DNA of 29,027 nt from Actinomycetota bacterium (GTDB taxonomy: Bacteria; Actinomycetota; Thermoleophilia; Solirubrobacterales; Thermoleophilaceae). Of the stretch, positions 1-7,715 are shown piece by piece. The stretch is from positions 1 through 29,027 of the forward strand of contig VAXR01000033.1 in assembly GCA_005885165.1 (NCBI GenBank), read 5' to 3'. The notes under the pieces were generated by a model. The model was not told where the DNA came from. It was given only the letters and a program-made list of their open reading frames with translations, and searched no databases. A program made the position numbers and the translations under genes. Within the stretch, counting starts at the first letter, position 1. The number at the start of each line of letters is the position of its first letter.

Positions 1-148
1 CCTCCCGCAGAAGGATGTTCGCGGTGCCGAGCAGCGCGTTGACAGGCTGGCCGGACGCGTCGGTGATCGTCTTCGGCAGCGCGTGGAAGGCGCGGAAGAG
101 GAGAGATGGGGCGTCGACGGCTAGGAGCGGGCGCGGCACGCCGCTCAA
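1..148 (-). CDS. 5'-3' exonuclease (N-terminal fragment, cut by the left edge)
   Basis: The last 49 codons visible on the minus strand read LLAVDAPSLLFRAFHALPK, then TITDASGQPVNALLGTANIL. This is the N-terminal signature of the PIN-like 5'-3' exonuclease family: an early metal-binding Asp in VDAPSLLFRAFHALP followed by G-PVNALLG. The family is found at the N-terminus of DNA polymerase I and as stand-alone flap nucleases in actinobacteria; the visible part cannot separate the two. The reading starts at TTG (148-146) or GTG (139-137). It begins about 10 bases after the stop of the epimerase gene, so it is probably co-transcribed with it. The protein continues beyond position 1, so the catalytic core is not visible. 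Confidence 0.75.
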   Translation of the reverse strand, partial: MSGVPRPLLAVDAPSLLFRAFHALPKTITDASGQPVNALLGTANILLRE

Positions 149-157
149 TCTAGATGA

Positions 158-1099
158 CTACGCCCGCTCGCCCAGGCCCTCGCGGAAGCCCTGCCGCCAG
201 CTCGAGTAGCGCGGCGCCCACCCCAGCTCGCCCTTGGCCTTGGCGTTGGACGCGCCGCGCAGTGTGGTGGCCATCCCGACCGTTGCCTTGCCGGCCACGA
301 GCTTCGCCAGCCAGACCGGCACGCGCCGCGGGGGCTGCGCACCGACCGCGTCCGCGAACGCGGGCGCCCATTCGTCCATGCGCGCCGGTGCGTCGTCCGC
401 GACGTTGTAGATCCCAGGAGCGCCGCGCTCCACCGCCGCCACCGTTGCGGACGCCGCGTCGTCGACGTGGATGAACGAGAACACGCCGCTCCCCTCCCCC
501 ACGATCGGGAACCAGCGCTTCTTGAACGCCGTCTCGAGCTTGGTCCCGTGCGCGTACCAGGTGCCGGGCCCGTAGAAGAACCCGTACCGGAGGACGAGCC
601 CGTCGATGCCGTCGGTGCCGGTCACGCGCCGCTCGAGGTCAAGCGTGGCCTCCACGGCGGTGGCGAAGGCGCCGTCGCCGGTGCCCCGAATGGTCGGCTC
701 GTCCTCGTCCTTGACCGGACCTCCGGTCGGCGCGTAGATGAACGCGATGCTCTGCGCCACGACCCGCCCGGCTCCGGCGGCGCGCGCAGCCTCGACGAGG
801 TTGCCCGTGCCTTCGGACCGCAGTCGCGATGTGGCGCCGTAGCCGTAGCGCATGCTCCAGTCGCGCGGGAGGTCCGTGAGCTGGTGGACGAGGACGTCCG
901 GTGCGGCCTGGCCCACCGCGGTTCGCAGCGCCTCCGCGTCGAACGCGTCGCACACGACCGGCGTCGCACGGGCGCGGCGGATGTCCTCGGCGCGCGCCTC
1001 CGAGCGCGTCATTCCCGCGACCTCGTGGCCGGCATCCACGAGCTGGCGGACGAGCGGCCGCCAGATGGCGCCGGTCGCGCCTGCGACGAAGACCTTCAC
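158..1099 (-). CDS. NAD(P)-dependent epimerase/dehydratase family protein (extended SDR)
   Basis: 313 residues starting VKVFVAGATGAIW, then RPLVRQLVDAGHEVAGMTRS, a Rossmann-fold start of the extended short-chain dehydrogenase/epimerase family. Further on are QSIAFIYAPTGGP (active-site Tyr region) and LRYGFFYGPGTWYA, both typical of actinobacterial NAD-dependent epimerase-like oxidoreductases that probably act on nucleotide sugars or small carbonyls; the substrate cannot be read. The frame is open further upstream, but I chose GTG at 1099 because the family begins exactly there and because GTG overlaps the TGA of the preceding gene in a GTGA, a normal coupling arrangement. Oddity: the third glycine of the GxxGxxG dinucleotide motif is Trp (residue 13, codon TGG), one base away from GGG. 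Confidence 0.85.
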   Translation of the reverse strand: MKVFVAGATGAIWRPLVRQLVDAGHEVAGMTRSEARAEDIRRARATPVVCDAFDAEALRTAVGQAAPDVLVHQLTDLPRDWSMRYGYGATSRLRSEGTGNLVEAARAAGAGRVVAQSIAFIYAPTGGPVKDEDEPTIRGTGDGAFATAVEATLDLERRVTGTDGIDGLVLRYGFFYGPGTWYAHGTKLETAFKKRWFPIVGEGSGVFSFIHVDDAASATVAAVERGAPGIYNVADDAPARMDEWAPAFADAVGAQPPRRVPVWLAKLVAGKATVGMATTLRGASNAKAKGELGWAPRYSSWRQGFREGLGERA

Positions 1100-1512
1100 C
1101 AGCGGGCTGCCCGTCGCTCGCGCGCTGTCCGGACGAGGAGCCACCCGATAATCGCCGCCGTCACGGCGAGCTCCACGAAGTCCTCGGGCCCGAGCCGATG
1201 CGGGTGCGCCTTGTTGATGTCCACCAGGTGGTTGATCGAGTGGAACACGTACTGGAAGAACGCGTACCCGAGGACCCCGAGGCGCCAATCGGGCCACCGG
1301 ACCGCCACCGCGAACGCGACGCCGAGTGCAACCGTGAACGTTCCGGAGTCGCGCGTGTAGTGGTCGTTGCGGACGCCCAACGGACCGATCTCGCGGAAGA
1401 AGGACCCCGGGTCGATCAGCTGGTAGGCGCCGAGCGCGAGGTGGCCGATCGCGAGCGCCACGAGGAAGATGCCAACGACATCGCGCCCGCGAACTGCTCT
1501 CTGCCCCTCCAC
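1096..1512 (-). CDS. Small integral membrane protein, four predicted helices
   Basis: About 138 residues with four hydrophobic stretches: VVGIFLVALAIGHLALGAY, then around FTVALGVAFAVAV, LGVLGYAFFQYVFHSI and FVELAVTAAIIGWLLV. Conserved-looking polar residues (HYTRDSGT, HSINHLVD) lie near the membrane faces. I do not recognise a function; similar small proteins occur in actinobacteria. The start was set at the second GTG (1512-1510) because a perfect AGGAGG (1523-1518) lies five bases upstream; the outer GTG at 1518 overlaps that ribosome binding site. The stop overlaps the epimerase start by 4 bp, so this is the first gene of a membrane protein-epimerase-exonuclease operon. A Crp-like palindrome lies about 57 bp upstream. 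Confidence 0.7.
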   Translation of the reverse strand: MEGQRAVRGRDVVGIFLVALAIGHLALGAYQLIDPGSFFREIGPLGVRNDHYTRDSGTFTVALGVAFAVAVRWPDWRLGVLGYAFFQYVFHSINHLVDINKAHPHRLGPEDFVELAVTAAIIGWLLVRTARERRAARW

Positions 1513-1568
1513 CGTCACCTCCTGGCCTGAGGCCTAGAGGGACGCTTGCACGCCGGGGGTGCGGCTTA

Positions 1569-1584
1569 TGTGATGGCCGTCACG
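1569..1584. promoter_or_regulatory. Candidate Crp/GlxR-family operator
   Basis: TGTGA at 1569-1573, six bases, then TCACG at 1580-1584 match the Crp-family consensus TGTGA-N6-TCACA at 9 of 10 positions. The site lies 57 bp upstream of the start of the minus-strand membrane protein/epimerase operon, in the only non-coding gap there. The assignment rests on the motif alone; no adjacent -10 element is convincing. Confidence 0.4.
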
Positions 1585-1614
1585 CCGCCGCGGGGGCGGA
1601 CTAGGTCGGCCCGG

Positions 1615-3102
1615 CTACTCGCCGTTGGCCCAGGGGTGATCGTTGCCGTCGAAGAGCCAGGGTGCGGCGGGCGGCGCGCCCAGCGTCTCGGGATCAGGAC
1701 CAACCCAATCCTCGCTCGCCTGGTAGTAGCCGAAGTCGGGGTGGATCCAGCAGGTCTTGGAGTCGACCGGCTTGCACGGGTCGTAGGGCTGGACGCGCGC
1801 CCACGGGTTCGGGCCGACCGCATCGGGGATCAGGCCGCCGTTCGACACCTTGTCCGGGGCTGGGACGACACCGGGGTGCAAGGAGGAGACATAGGTGTCG
1901 AACCAGTCGTAAGGCCTCGAGACCTCGAATTCGTTGCTGAGGCCGTCGTGATCCTGGTCGTCGAGGCCGTCCGGGATCCCGTCGCCGTCCGTATCCCGGT
2001 TCATCGGGTCCACGCCGGGGAAGGTGTTCGGGTAGCGGGTCTCCTTGGGCCAGCCGTTGCTTCCCGAGTACTCACTGGCCCACCAGTCCTGCGTCATGCG
2101 GCCGCAGCACTCGTCCCAGTTGGTGAGCCCGTCATTGTCGGCGTCGCGCTCGTCGTCGGAGAGGTATCCGGCCTGCAACAGCGGGGTCTTGTTGAGGTCC
2201 ATGTAGGCGAAGACCGGATCGGCGGGCGCGGTGACGTCCTGGCTGCGCTGCTTACCGTCGCTGTACTGGAGGTTCCCCACCTTCGGCCCATGCACGTACT
2301 TGTTGAGCTTGTACTCGAGCCACATGGGGAGGCCGTCGCCGTCGTGGTCGATGTTGAGGTCGCTTGGATCGAGCGGGTTCGGATATGGCTCCTTGCACGG
2401 GCACGGCAGCGCGTTCTGGCTGTCGCGGCCGGTGAGCGTCGTGTTGTTCAGGTCCAGCGCCGACTGGTACTCGTAGCCGTCCGGGACCCCGTCGCCGTCG
2501 GTGTCGGCCTTGCACGGGTCCGTGTGGAGCGTGTTGATCTCGAGGGCGTTGGTGAGGCCGTCGCCGTCGGAGTCCTGCGTCGTGGCCTTCTGGCACGCGG
2601 GAGTCGAGGTGCCGCCGCCGCCGCTCTTGCCCGACGTGGGCACGATCAGCGGCGACTTCGAAAGCTTGGTGGTGTTCCCGAACTGGTCCGTGAGCACGCG
2701 GAGCCGGAGCTTGGTGGCGACGACGCTTCCGCTCTTCACGTCGAGGAGGGTCGTCACCTTGCTCGGCACCTTTACGACGAGGCGCGTCGAGGTGGCGGTC
2801 TGCGCCTTGACGATCACCACGCCGCCGCCCGGGCGCAGGAAGAAGACCTTGTCCTTGCCGGCTCCGGAGCGGAAGTTCTTGCCGTAGATCACGACCTTCT
2901 GCCCGACCTTCACCTGCATCGGGCTGACCTTCGTGATCGTCGGACGCGGGCCCGAGGCCTTGTGCAGCCGCACCGACTCCGGATGCAGGTAGTGCAAGTG
3001 GATCCCGTGCGTGAACGAACGCGTCATCGCCGACGCCGCGCCGGCGACGAGCAAGGAGAGGCATGCGACGAGAGCCAGGGCGATCGGAAGGCGCCGGGTC
3101 AT
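1615..3102 (-). CDS. Secreted TIG/IPT-domain protein with calcium-binding thrombospondin type 3 repeats
   Basis: 495 residues. A Sec signal peptide (MTRRLPIALALVACLSLLVA, cleavage near GAASA) is followed by an IPT/TIG-like Ig fold at about 53-140 (PTITKVSPMQVKVGQKVVIYG). A Gly/Ser linker leads to a long C-terminal region with at least five Asp-rich loops: DSDGDGLTNALE, DTDGDGVPDGYE, DHDGDGLPMWLE, DADNDGLTNWDE and DTDGDGIPDGLDDQDHDGLS. Such loops bind calcium in thrombospondin type 3 repeats. The protein is therefore probably extracellular or surface attached; no enzyme domain, sorting signal or membrane anchor is visible. The gene is on the same strand as the GMC oxidase upstream, across a 72-bp gap, so shared transcription is possible but not shown. 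Cysteines in the repeat region may form disulfides. Confidence 0.8.
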   Translation of the reverse strand: MTRRLPIALALVACLSLLVAGAASAMTRSFTHGIHLHYLHPESVRLHKASGPRPTITKVSPMQVKVGQKVVIYGKNFRSGAGKDKVFFLRPGGGVVIVKAQTATSTRLVVKVPSKVTTLLDVKSGSVVATKLRLRVLTDQFGNTTKLSKSPLIVPTSGKSGGGGTSTPACQKATTQDSDGDGLTNALEINTLHTDPCKADTDGDGVPDGYEYQSALDLNNTTLTGRDSQNALPCPCKEPYPNPLDPSDLNIDHDGDGLPMWLEYKLNKYVHGPKVGNLQYSDGKQRSQDVTAPADPVFAYMDLNKTPLLQAGYLSDDERDADNDGLTNWDECCGRMTQDWWASEYSGSNGWPKETRYPNTFPGVDPMNRDTDGDGIPDGLDDQDHDGLSNEFEVSRPYDWFDTYVSSLHPGVVPAPDKVSNGGLIPDAVGPNPWARVQPYDPCKPVDSKTCWIHPDFGYYQASEDWVGPDPETLGAPPAAPWLFDGNDHPWANGE

Positions 3103-3174
3103 CGTCCCCCGTATCGGCGCGCGCGGCCCCGGACTTGACCCCCGGAGCGGGAATTCGGGCGGTCGCTCTCAGGC

Positions 3175-4923
3175 CTAGGCGCCGTGCGTCCTGCTGTGCG
3201 AGCGCTTGTGGCGCTTCGGGATGACCCTCTCCCCCACGTGCTCCGCGGGCGTCCGGTGCCGGAAGCCCTTCGGCCGAGCCGGCAGGCCGAGCTCGTGCCC
3301 GCGCAGGGTGAGGTGGTCGGCGGCGCGCTCGGAGACCGCCGAGATCGTCAGCGACGGGTTGACGCCGAGTGACGTGGGGACGGCGGAGCTGTCGATGCAG
3401 AACAGGCCCTCGTTGTCGAACGCCTCGCCCCAGTGGCTCACCACCCCGAGGTCCTTCGACTCGGCCATCCTGCAGCCGCCGAGCGGGTGCGCGCAGTACA
3501 CGCCGCGCGTCTCCGTGAGCTTCATGAACCGGCCCAGCCCGCTGTGTCCGGCTATCTGCTTCATCGCCTGGTTCGCAAGCTCCCGTACCCGCACCGACTG
3601 CTCGGATAGCTCGTAGGAGAAGATCCCGACCTTGACCGGCCCGGCGTTGGGTGAGACGGCGTCGCCCTGGGGCGGCGGCGTGAGGAACGTGCCGTCATGC
3701 GTGTCCTCGACCATCGCCAGCAGCTCGATGCGGTTGTTCCAGTGCGCGATCGCGTGCTTCTTCTGGAGGCCCCACCAGGAGGGCTCGCCCTCCGGCGCCC
3801 GCCCGTCGTCGTAGAGGAAGTTGGTGAGGCTCGAGAGGAAGATCTCCTGGAGCGTGAAGCGCGTCCCGTCGTAGCGGTGCGCACGCCTGCCGACCCAGAA
3901 GTCGTAGGTCATGGTGGTGATCGGCTTCCCCTTGTAGAACTGGCCGTAGCCCGGTAGGCCGAGCACGCTGCGGACCTTCGCCGGGTTGTACTCGATCGCC
4001 GCCACGTGGTCGCCGTTCACGCCTAGGTTCTTGCCGAGCTGGCTCGACAGCGACGGCAGGTTTTGCTGGGAGCGCATGAGGATCGGCGGGTTGCCCATCG
4101 CGCCCGCCGACATCACGAGCACCTTGCACTCGATCTGCTCGGACTGGCCGTTTGGCATCCGGGTCGGGTTCGGGCCGTCGTTGTCCATCACGTCGGCGTT
4201 GACGAGGTACCGGTAGCCGGGGGTGCTGGCGCGGTCGATCGACTCGACCTGGCGGTTCGGGCGCACCCGAACGCCGGCGAGCCTCGCCGAGGCCAGGTAG
4301 TTCGTGTTCACCGTGTTCTTGGCGCCGAAGATGCAGCCCGTGTGGCACCACTTGGCCTCCACGCAGCGGTCGGGGTTGATCGCGACGGGCACGCGGTCGC
4401 ACGTGTAGCCGCCGGCGTTCAACGTCGCCGCCCAGAGGCCGCCGGACTTCGACACCCGGTTCCAGCTCGGCCGGTTCACGCGCAGCCCCCTCTCCACGCG
4501 CGCGTAGAAGGGGTCGAGCGTCTTGCGCGAGATCTGGTGCGGCCACATGCGGCGGTCCGTGCCGTCGTCCGGGCGGTGGTCGCGGCGCTCGAAGATCTCT
4601 CGCGGGGCACGCAGCGACGCGGCCAGGTAGAGGTTGGAGCCTCCGCCCACCGCGCTCGCCGTCACGACCTGGCAGCCCTGCGGCCCGGAGGCGAGCAGGA
4701 CGCCCGTGCCGCCGCTCGACTGGGTGAGGTTGTAGACGTCGGAGAGGTGGTCGATCCCCATCGTCTGCTTGAAGTCGGTGTGCTTGTGAGGCCGCCCGCG
4801 CTCAAGGACGAGGATGTGCTTCGGATCCCTGCCGGCCGCAACGTAGAGCTCCGCCAGGCGCCAGGCGGTGATCGACCCGCCGAAGCCGGAGCCGACGATG
4901 CAGACGTCCACCTGCTCAGACAC
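3175..4923 (-). CDS. GMC-family FAD oxidoreductase, cholesterol-oxidase-like
   Basis: 582 residues starting at GTG. The N-terminus VDVCIVGSGFGGSITAWRLAE is the FAD dinucleotide-binding motif (GSGFGGS, residues 11-17). SAVGGGSNLYLAASLRAP is the GMC substrate/FAD loop. The C-terminal HPLGGCRM and NPSLTISAVSERAA supply the His/Asn active-site pair of GMC enzymes of the cholesterol oxidase type. It should oxidise an alcohol, possibly a sterol or hydrophobic alcohol; the substrate is inferred only from family resemblance. It has no signal peptide, but the gene 12 bp upstream encodes a Tat-signal partner, so export as a folded complex is plausible. The C-terminus is a basic tail (RVIPKRHKRSHSRTHGA). 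Confidence 0.88.
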   Translation of the reverse strand: MSEQVDVCIVGSGFGGSITAWRLAELYVAAGRDPKHILVLERGRPHKHTDFKQTMGIDHLSDVYNLTQSSGGTGVLLASGPQGCQVVTASAVGGGSNLYLAASLRAPREIFERRDHRPDDGTDRRMWPHQISRKTLDPFYARVERGLRVNRPSWNRVSKSGGLWAATLNAGGYTCDRVPVAINPDRCVEAKWCHTGCIFGAKNTVNTNYLASARLAGVRVRPNRQVESIDRASTPGYRYLVNADVMDNDGPNPTRMPNGQSEQIECKVLVMSAGAMGNPPILMRSQQNLPSLSSQLGKNLGVNGDHVAAIEYNPAKVRSVLGLPGYGQFYKGKPITTMTYDFWVGRRAHRYDGTRFTLQEIFLSSLTNFLYDDGRAPEGEPSWWGLQKKHAIAHWNNRIELLAMVEDTHDGTFLTPPPQGDAVSPNAGPVKVGIFSYELSEQSVRVRELANQAMKQIAGHSGLGRFMKLTETRGVYCAHPLGGCRMAESKDLGVVSHWGEAFDNEGLFCIDSSAVPTSLGVNPSLTISAVSERAADHLTLRGHELGLPARPKGFRHRTPAEHVGERVIPKRHKRSHSRTHGA

Positions 4924-4935
4924 GCCGGTCTTCTC

Positions 4936-5562
4936 TCACGGCAGGTATCCCTTCTTCGTGCGCTCGCGCGAGAGCTTGCGGCGGTAGCTGAAGCCCGTGT
5001 AGCCGTTGGGCGCGGCCCCCGGACGACTCGTGCCGATCGGATGCTCGATCGCGGCGCAGAACGTGGCAAAGGGGACCGCCGCGGCCGCCTCCCACAGCGG
5101 CCGCGATCCGTTCCCGAAGTCGAATCCCGAGAGGCAGACCTTCACCCGCTTGTCGAAGGGCAGGGTGAGGAAGGGCCCGCCCTGCGCCAGCGCGCGTCCG
5201 TTCAGGTCGGCCTGGAAGGGCCCCGCGAGCGTCTCGAAGCCGAGCCGAGAATCGTGGTAGGCGAGCAGCGCGTCCGCCTCCACGGCTCCGGGCAGCTTGT
5301 CGACGCCGGCGATTGCCAGTGGGTGGACCTCGTGTCCGAGGTCCGTTCGCGTCACCTTCCGGCCTGGGATGACCGTGTCCGCGAACGCCTGGAGCGTGGC
5401 GTCGTCGAGCGACACGGCCGCGAGGGCGGGCTCGGCCGCGATCATCCGCTCCGCGACGGGCAGCGCCGCGATCACGAAAGCGCCGGCTCCGAGCGTCCCG
5501 ACGCGCCGCACGAAGTCCCTGCGTGACAGCTCGTCGGCAATGCTCCCGCCGGGCTGCGTCAT
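4936..5562 (-). CDS. Tat-signal small subunit/partner of the adjacent GMC oxidoreductase (DUF5987-like)
   Basis: 208 residues. A twin-arginine signal (SRRDFVRRVGTLGAGAFVIA) is followed by a helical domain containing DDATLQAFADTVIPGRKV, the type of start seen in gluconate 2-dehydrogenase subunit 3-like proteins. FDKRVKVCLSGFDFGNGSR and AAIEHPIGTSRPGAAPNGY appear further on. I believe it matches the actinobacterial DUF5987 family that pairs with GMC oxidoreductases, from memory and unverified. It has no flavin or heme motif, so its likely role is to carry the flavoprotein through the Tat system or to assist electron transfer. It lies 12 bp upstream of the GMC gene. The start ATG is 7 bases after TAGGTT (5575-5570), fitting a leaderless transcript. 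Confidence 0.75.
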   Translation of the reverse strand: MTQPGGSIADELSRRDFVRRVGTLGAGAFVIAALPVAERMIAAEPALAAVSLDDATLQAFADTVIPGRKVTRTDLGHEVHPLAIAGVDKLPGAVEADALLAYHDSRLGFETLAGPFQADLNGRALAQGGPFLTLPFDKRVKVCLSGFDFGNGSRPLWEAAAAVPFATFCAAIEHPIGTSRPGAAPNGYTGFSYRRKLSRERTKKGYLP

Positions 5563-5569
5563 GCGCTGG

Positions 5570-5575
5570 AACCTA
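5570..5575 (-). promoter_or_regulatory. Putative -10 box of a leaderless promoter (Tat partner/GMC operon)
   Basis: TAGGTT on the minus strand lies 7 bases before the ATG at 5562. It matches the actinobacterial -10 form TANNNT, and no ribosome binding site is present. No clear -35 was found. Confidence 0.4.
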
Positions 5576-5611
5576 CATCAGCAACCCCGACCGATGTGGC
5601 ACATTCGCGTT

Positions 5612-5617
5612 TATGCT
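5612..5617 (+). promoter_or_regulatory. Putative -10 box of a leaderless promoter (secreted orphan protein)
   Basis: TATGCT lies 6 bases before the ATG at 5624, in the 61-bp gap between two divergent genes, with no Shine-Dalgarno sequence. The short gap would hold both divergent promoters. Confidence 0.35.
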
Positions 5618-5623
5618 GGGCTC

Positions 5624-6670
5624 ATGCGCCGGGCTGCGGGCACCGGGCTCCTGACGGTCGTGCTCCTCTTCATCTCCTTGCACGCGGCGCTCGCCGACGA
5701 CCAGGGCGTGACCGGGTACGACGGGAAGAACCCGTTCGCCTGCACGCTGCAGCAGGTCGGGCAGGGCACGAACTTCCCGGAGCCAAACGCCGACCCGTTC
5801 TGCGTCGAGTACGACAAGCGCCACCAGAACATCGACAAGCTCGGCGTCGTCGACTTCCTGTCCAAGGAGCCCGCGCGCTTCGCCGCGGCGAGCCCGAAGT
5901 GCTTCTACTTCCAGCGCGACCACTGGCGCGGCTACGTCTCCGAGAGCCAGCCGTCCACGCAGACCTACGCCTGGGACGGGAGCTACTTCTTCGACAAGGC
6001 GCGCGGCATCGGCGGCGCCTACGTCGAGAACTTCTCGTTCGCAGGCGAGACCGGCGATCCGACCCAGCTCCCTGGCTTCCCCGACCAGTACAAGCCGTAC
6101 TTCTCGAAGGGCCGCGGAGGCGTGCAGAAGAGCGGCGATGTGACGGTCGACCCGAACTGCGTGAAGAAGTTCCAGCGGCACGATCCGCGCGCAGGCGGCG
6201 GACCGGGTGGAGCCGGCGTCTCGCACGGCTGCCGCGTGCCCGGCGGGAGGGTCGGGCACGGGATCGGGGGGATCCGCCTGGGCGCTCGGCGATCCGGCGT
6301 TCGCCACGCGCTTGGGGCGCCGACGGTCGAGAGCCTGCGCTTCGTGAGCTACTGCATGACGGGCGGCGGGCGCCTCGCCGCGGGGTTCGGAAAGGCCGGC
6401 GCGAGCGGCAGGGCGCTGCTCGTGATGACGAACTCCACGCCGTTCGACGCGCGCGGAATCCACGTGGGCTCGAAGGTCGCCGACGCGAAGAAGCGCTTCC
6501 CCTATACGCGAGCCCTCACGCGTCGCGGGATCCGGCTCCTCGTGAAGGGCCGACACGGCTACACGCTCCTGTTTGGGATCGCCCACGGCCGCGTCAGGTT
6601 CGTCGCCATCTCGAAGCCGGGGCTGCCGCTCGCGCGCGTCGCGAAGCTGATCCGCGCGGCGCCCCGTTAA
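5624..6670 (+). CDS. Secreted protein of unknown function
   Basis: 348 residues beginning with a Sec signal peptide (MRRAAGTGLLTVVLLFISLH, cleavage near AALA|DDQ). An upstream in-frame ATG at 5594 would bury the signal, so 5624 is preferred. The N-terminal half contains four cysteines (FACTL, PFCVE, KCFYF, NCVKKF) and many aromatic residues (QRDHWRGYVSESQ, AWDGSYFFDKARG), suggesting a disulfide-stabilised extracellular domain. A Gly-rich linker (AGGGPGGAGVSHG) joins a C-terminal half with GGIRLGARRSGVRHALGAP and GIHVGSKVADAKKRFPY, two related segments that look like a small alpha/beta repeat. I do not recognise the family. It is convergent with the next gene, with 4 bp between stops. Confidence 0.7.
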   Translation: MRRAAGTGLLTVVLLFISLHAALADDQGVTGYDGKNPFACTLQQVGQGTNFPEPNADPFCVEYDKRHQNIDKLGVVDFLSKEPARFAAASPKCFYFQRDHWRGYVSESQPSTQTYAWDGSYFFDKARGIGGAYVENFSFAGETGDPTQLPGFPDQYKPYFSKGRGGVQKSGDVTVDPNCVKKFQRHDPRAGGGPGGAGVSHGCRVPGGRVGHGIGGIRLGARRSGVRHALGAPTVESLRFVSYCMTGGGRLAAGFGKAGASGRALLVMTNSTPFDARGIHVGSKVADAKKRFPYTRALTRRGIRLLVKGRHGYTLLFGIAHGRVRFVAISKPGLPLARVAKLIRAAPR

Positions 6671-6674
6671 AGCC

Positions 6675-7670
6675 TCAGCCGTCGGGGAAGGGCTCGATCG
6701 ACATGCCGTGGTCGGTCTCGCGCATGCCGAGCTCGTACGCGGCGCAGTGGTCGGTCGCGAGCTCCGTCGCCGGGACGCCGTCCGCCTCGACGGTCGCGCG
6801 CATCTGCGCGATAGAGCAGTTCACCGTGTTGTGCTCCGGGCCGTCCGGATCCGCGTAGACCCAACCGACGAAGTCCTTGGCGGGCGCGCGCACCTCGCCG
6901 CGCAGCGTCATTCCCCCGCCCGGGAGGGTGAACTCGCACCCGTCCGGCCGCTCGTCGACCTTGGTTCCGCGCGCGCCCGGGCCTCCCACCCGGTGCAGCT
7001 GCCCGTCGAGCCACACGGCGCCGTTTGCGATCCAGGGAGTTGTGACGGGGCCGAGCTTCACCCGCCCGATCGCGACGTCGAGCCAGGCATCGCCTTGCTC
7101 GCCCAGGCCGAGACCGTTCATCCAGATCCAGCGCTCGGCGTGCTGCGAGCCCCAGTTGTGCCCGACCATCCCGCGCCACCCATCGATGTCGATCCGCCGC
7201 TCGTCGACGTCGAGAACGCCGCTGAAGGTCGCGATCGGGGCGGGGCTCGTGAGCTTGGTTCGGGGAATCGGCGCGCGGTACATCCAGTCGCGCGGGAGGT
7301 GGTTGAGCGCGGGCGCGTGGCTCTCGTAGATGAGGCGCCAGTCGGCGCGGGCCTGCTCGGTGTGGGCCGAGCCGGCTGCCTCGTTCGGGCCGAAGCTGCT
7401 GGCGCCGATCCGGATGAAGGACCCATCTCCGGCCGCCACCTCCTCGGAGGGGAGCGTGACCTTGGAGGCCACGGGCCCGGGCGCCGACGCATCGAACAGC
7501 GTGAACCACAGCGAGCCGGTCGGCTCGCGGCCCGGCCGCTTGTGGACCGTGTAGCGGATCCACACGCCGAGCGGATCCGATGGATGGCACGCCCGCATGT
7601 AGAAGCTCTCGTAGTGCCCGCGCGAGCGCGGTATCGAGGGAAAGCGAGCCTCGGTCGGGTCCACAGGCAT
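6675..7670 (-). CDS. Lipocalin-like protein of the AttH/CrtC (tocopherol cyclase-like) type
   Basis: 331 residues without a signal peptide. The beta-rich sequence includes YESFYMRACHPSDPLGVWIRY near the start and GWRGMVGHNWGSQHAERWIWMN in the middle. The second segment resembles the hallmark of the AttH/hydroxyneurosporene hydratase (CrtC)-like double-lipocalin fold, where a conserved H-WG motif lines a hydrophobic ligand cavity. A role with a lipid or isoprenoid is therefore plausible, though no reaction can be assigned. The ATG at 7670 is chosen because the conserved sequence begins soon after it; the frame stays open far upstream without any family similarity. The gene is divergent from a short-chain dehydrogenase, with a 45-bp gap. 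Confidence 0.6.
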   Translation of the reverse strand: MPVDPTEARFPSIPRSRGHYESFYMRACHPSDPLGVWIRYTVHKRPGREPTGSLWFTLFDASAPGPVASKVTLPSEEVAAGDGSFIRIGASSFGPNEAAGSAHTEQARADWRLIYESHAPALNHLPRDWMYRAPIPRTKLTSPAPIATFSGVLDVDERRIDIDGWRGMVGHNWGSQHAERWIWMNGLGLGEQGDAWLDVAIGRVKLGPVTTPWIANGAVWLDGQLHRVGGPGARGTKVDERPDGCEFTLPGGGMTLRGEVRAPAKDFVGWVYADPDGPEHNTVNCSIAQMRATVEADGVPATELATDHCAAYELGMRETDHGMSIEPFPDG

Positions 7671-7715
7671 CCGGGCCCGGAGCCTACCGGCGGGCGGCTG
7701 ATAGAAACCGAGGCC

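Noticed and set aside
1546..3138. Long plus-strand frame of 530 codons opposite the TIG/thrombospondin-type protein.
   Set aside because: It has the Arg/Val/Gly-rich composition typical of antisense frames in GC-rich DNA and no recognisable domain; the minus-strand gene has a signal peptide and clear repeats.
4063..5526. Long plus-strand frame across the GMC and Tat-subunit genes.
   Set aside because: It is antisense to two genes with strong family motifs, and its sequence is low-complexity Arg/Val/Ala.
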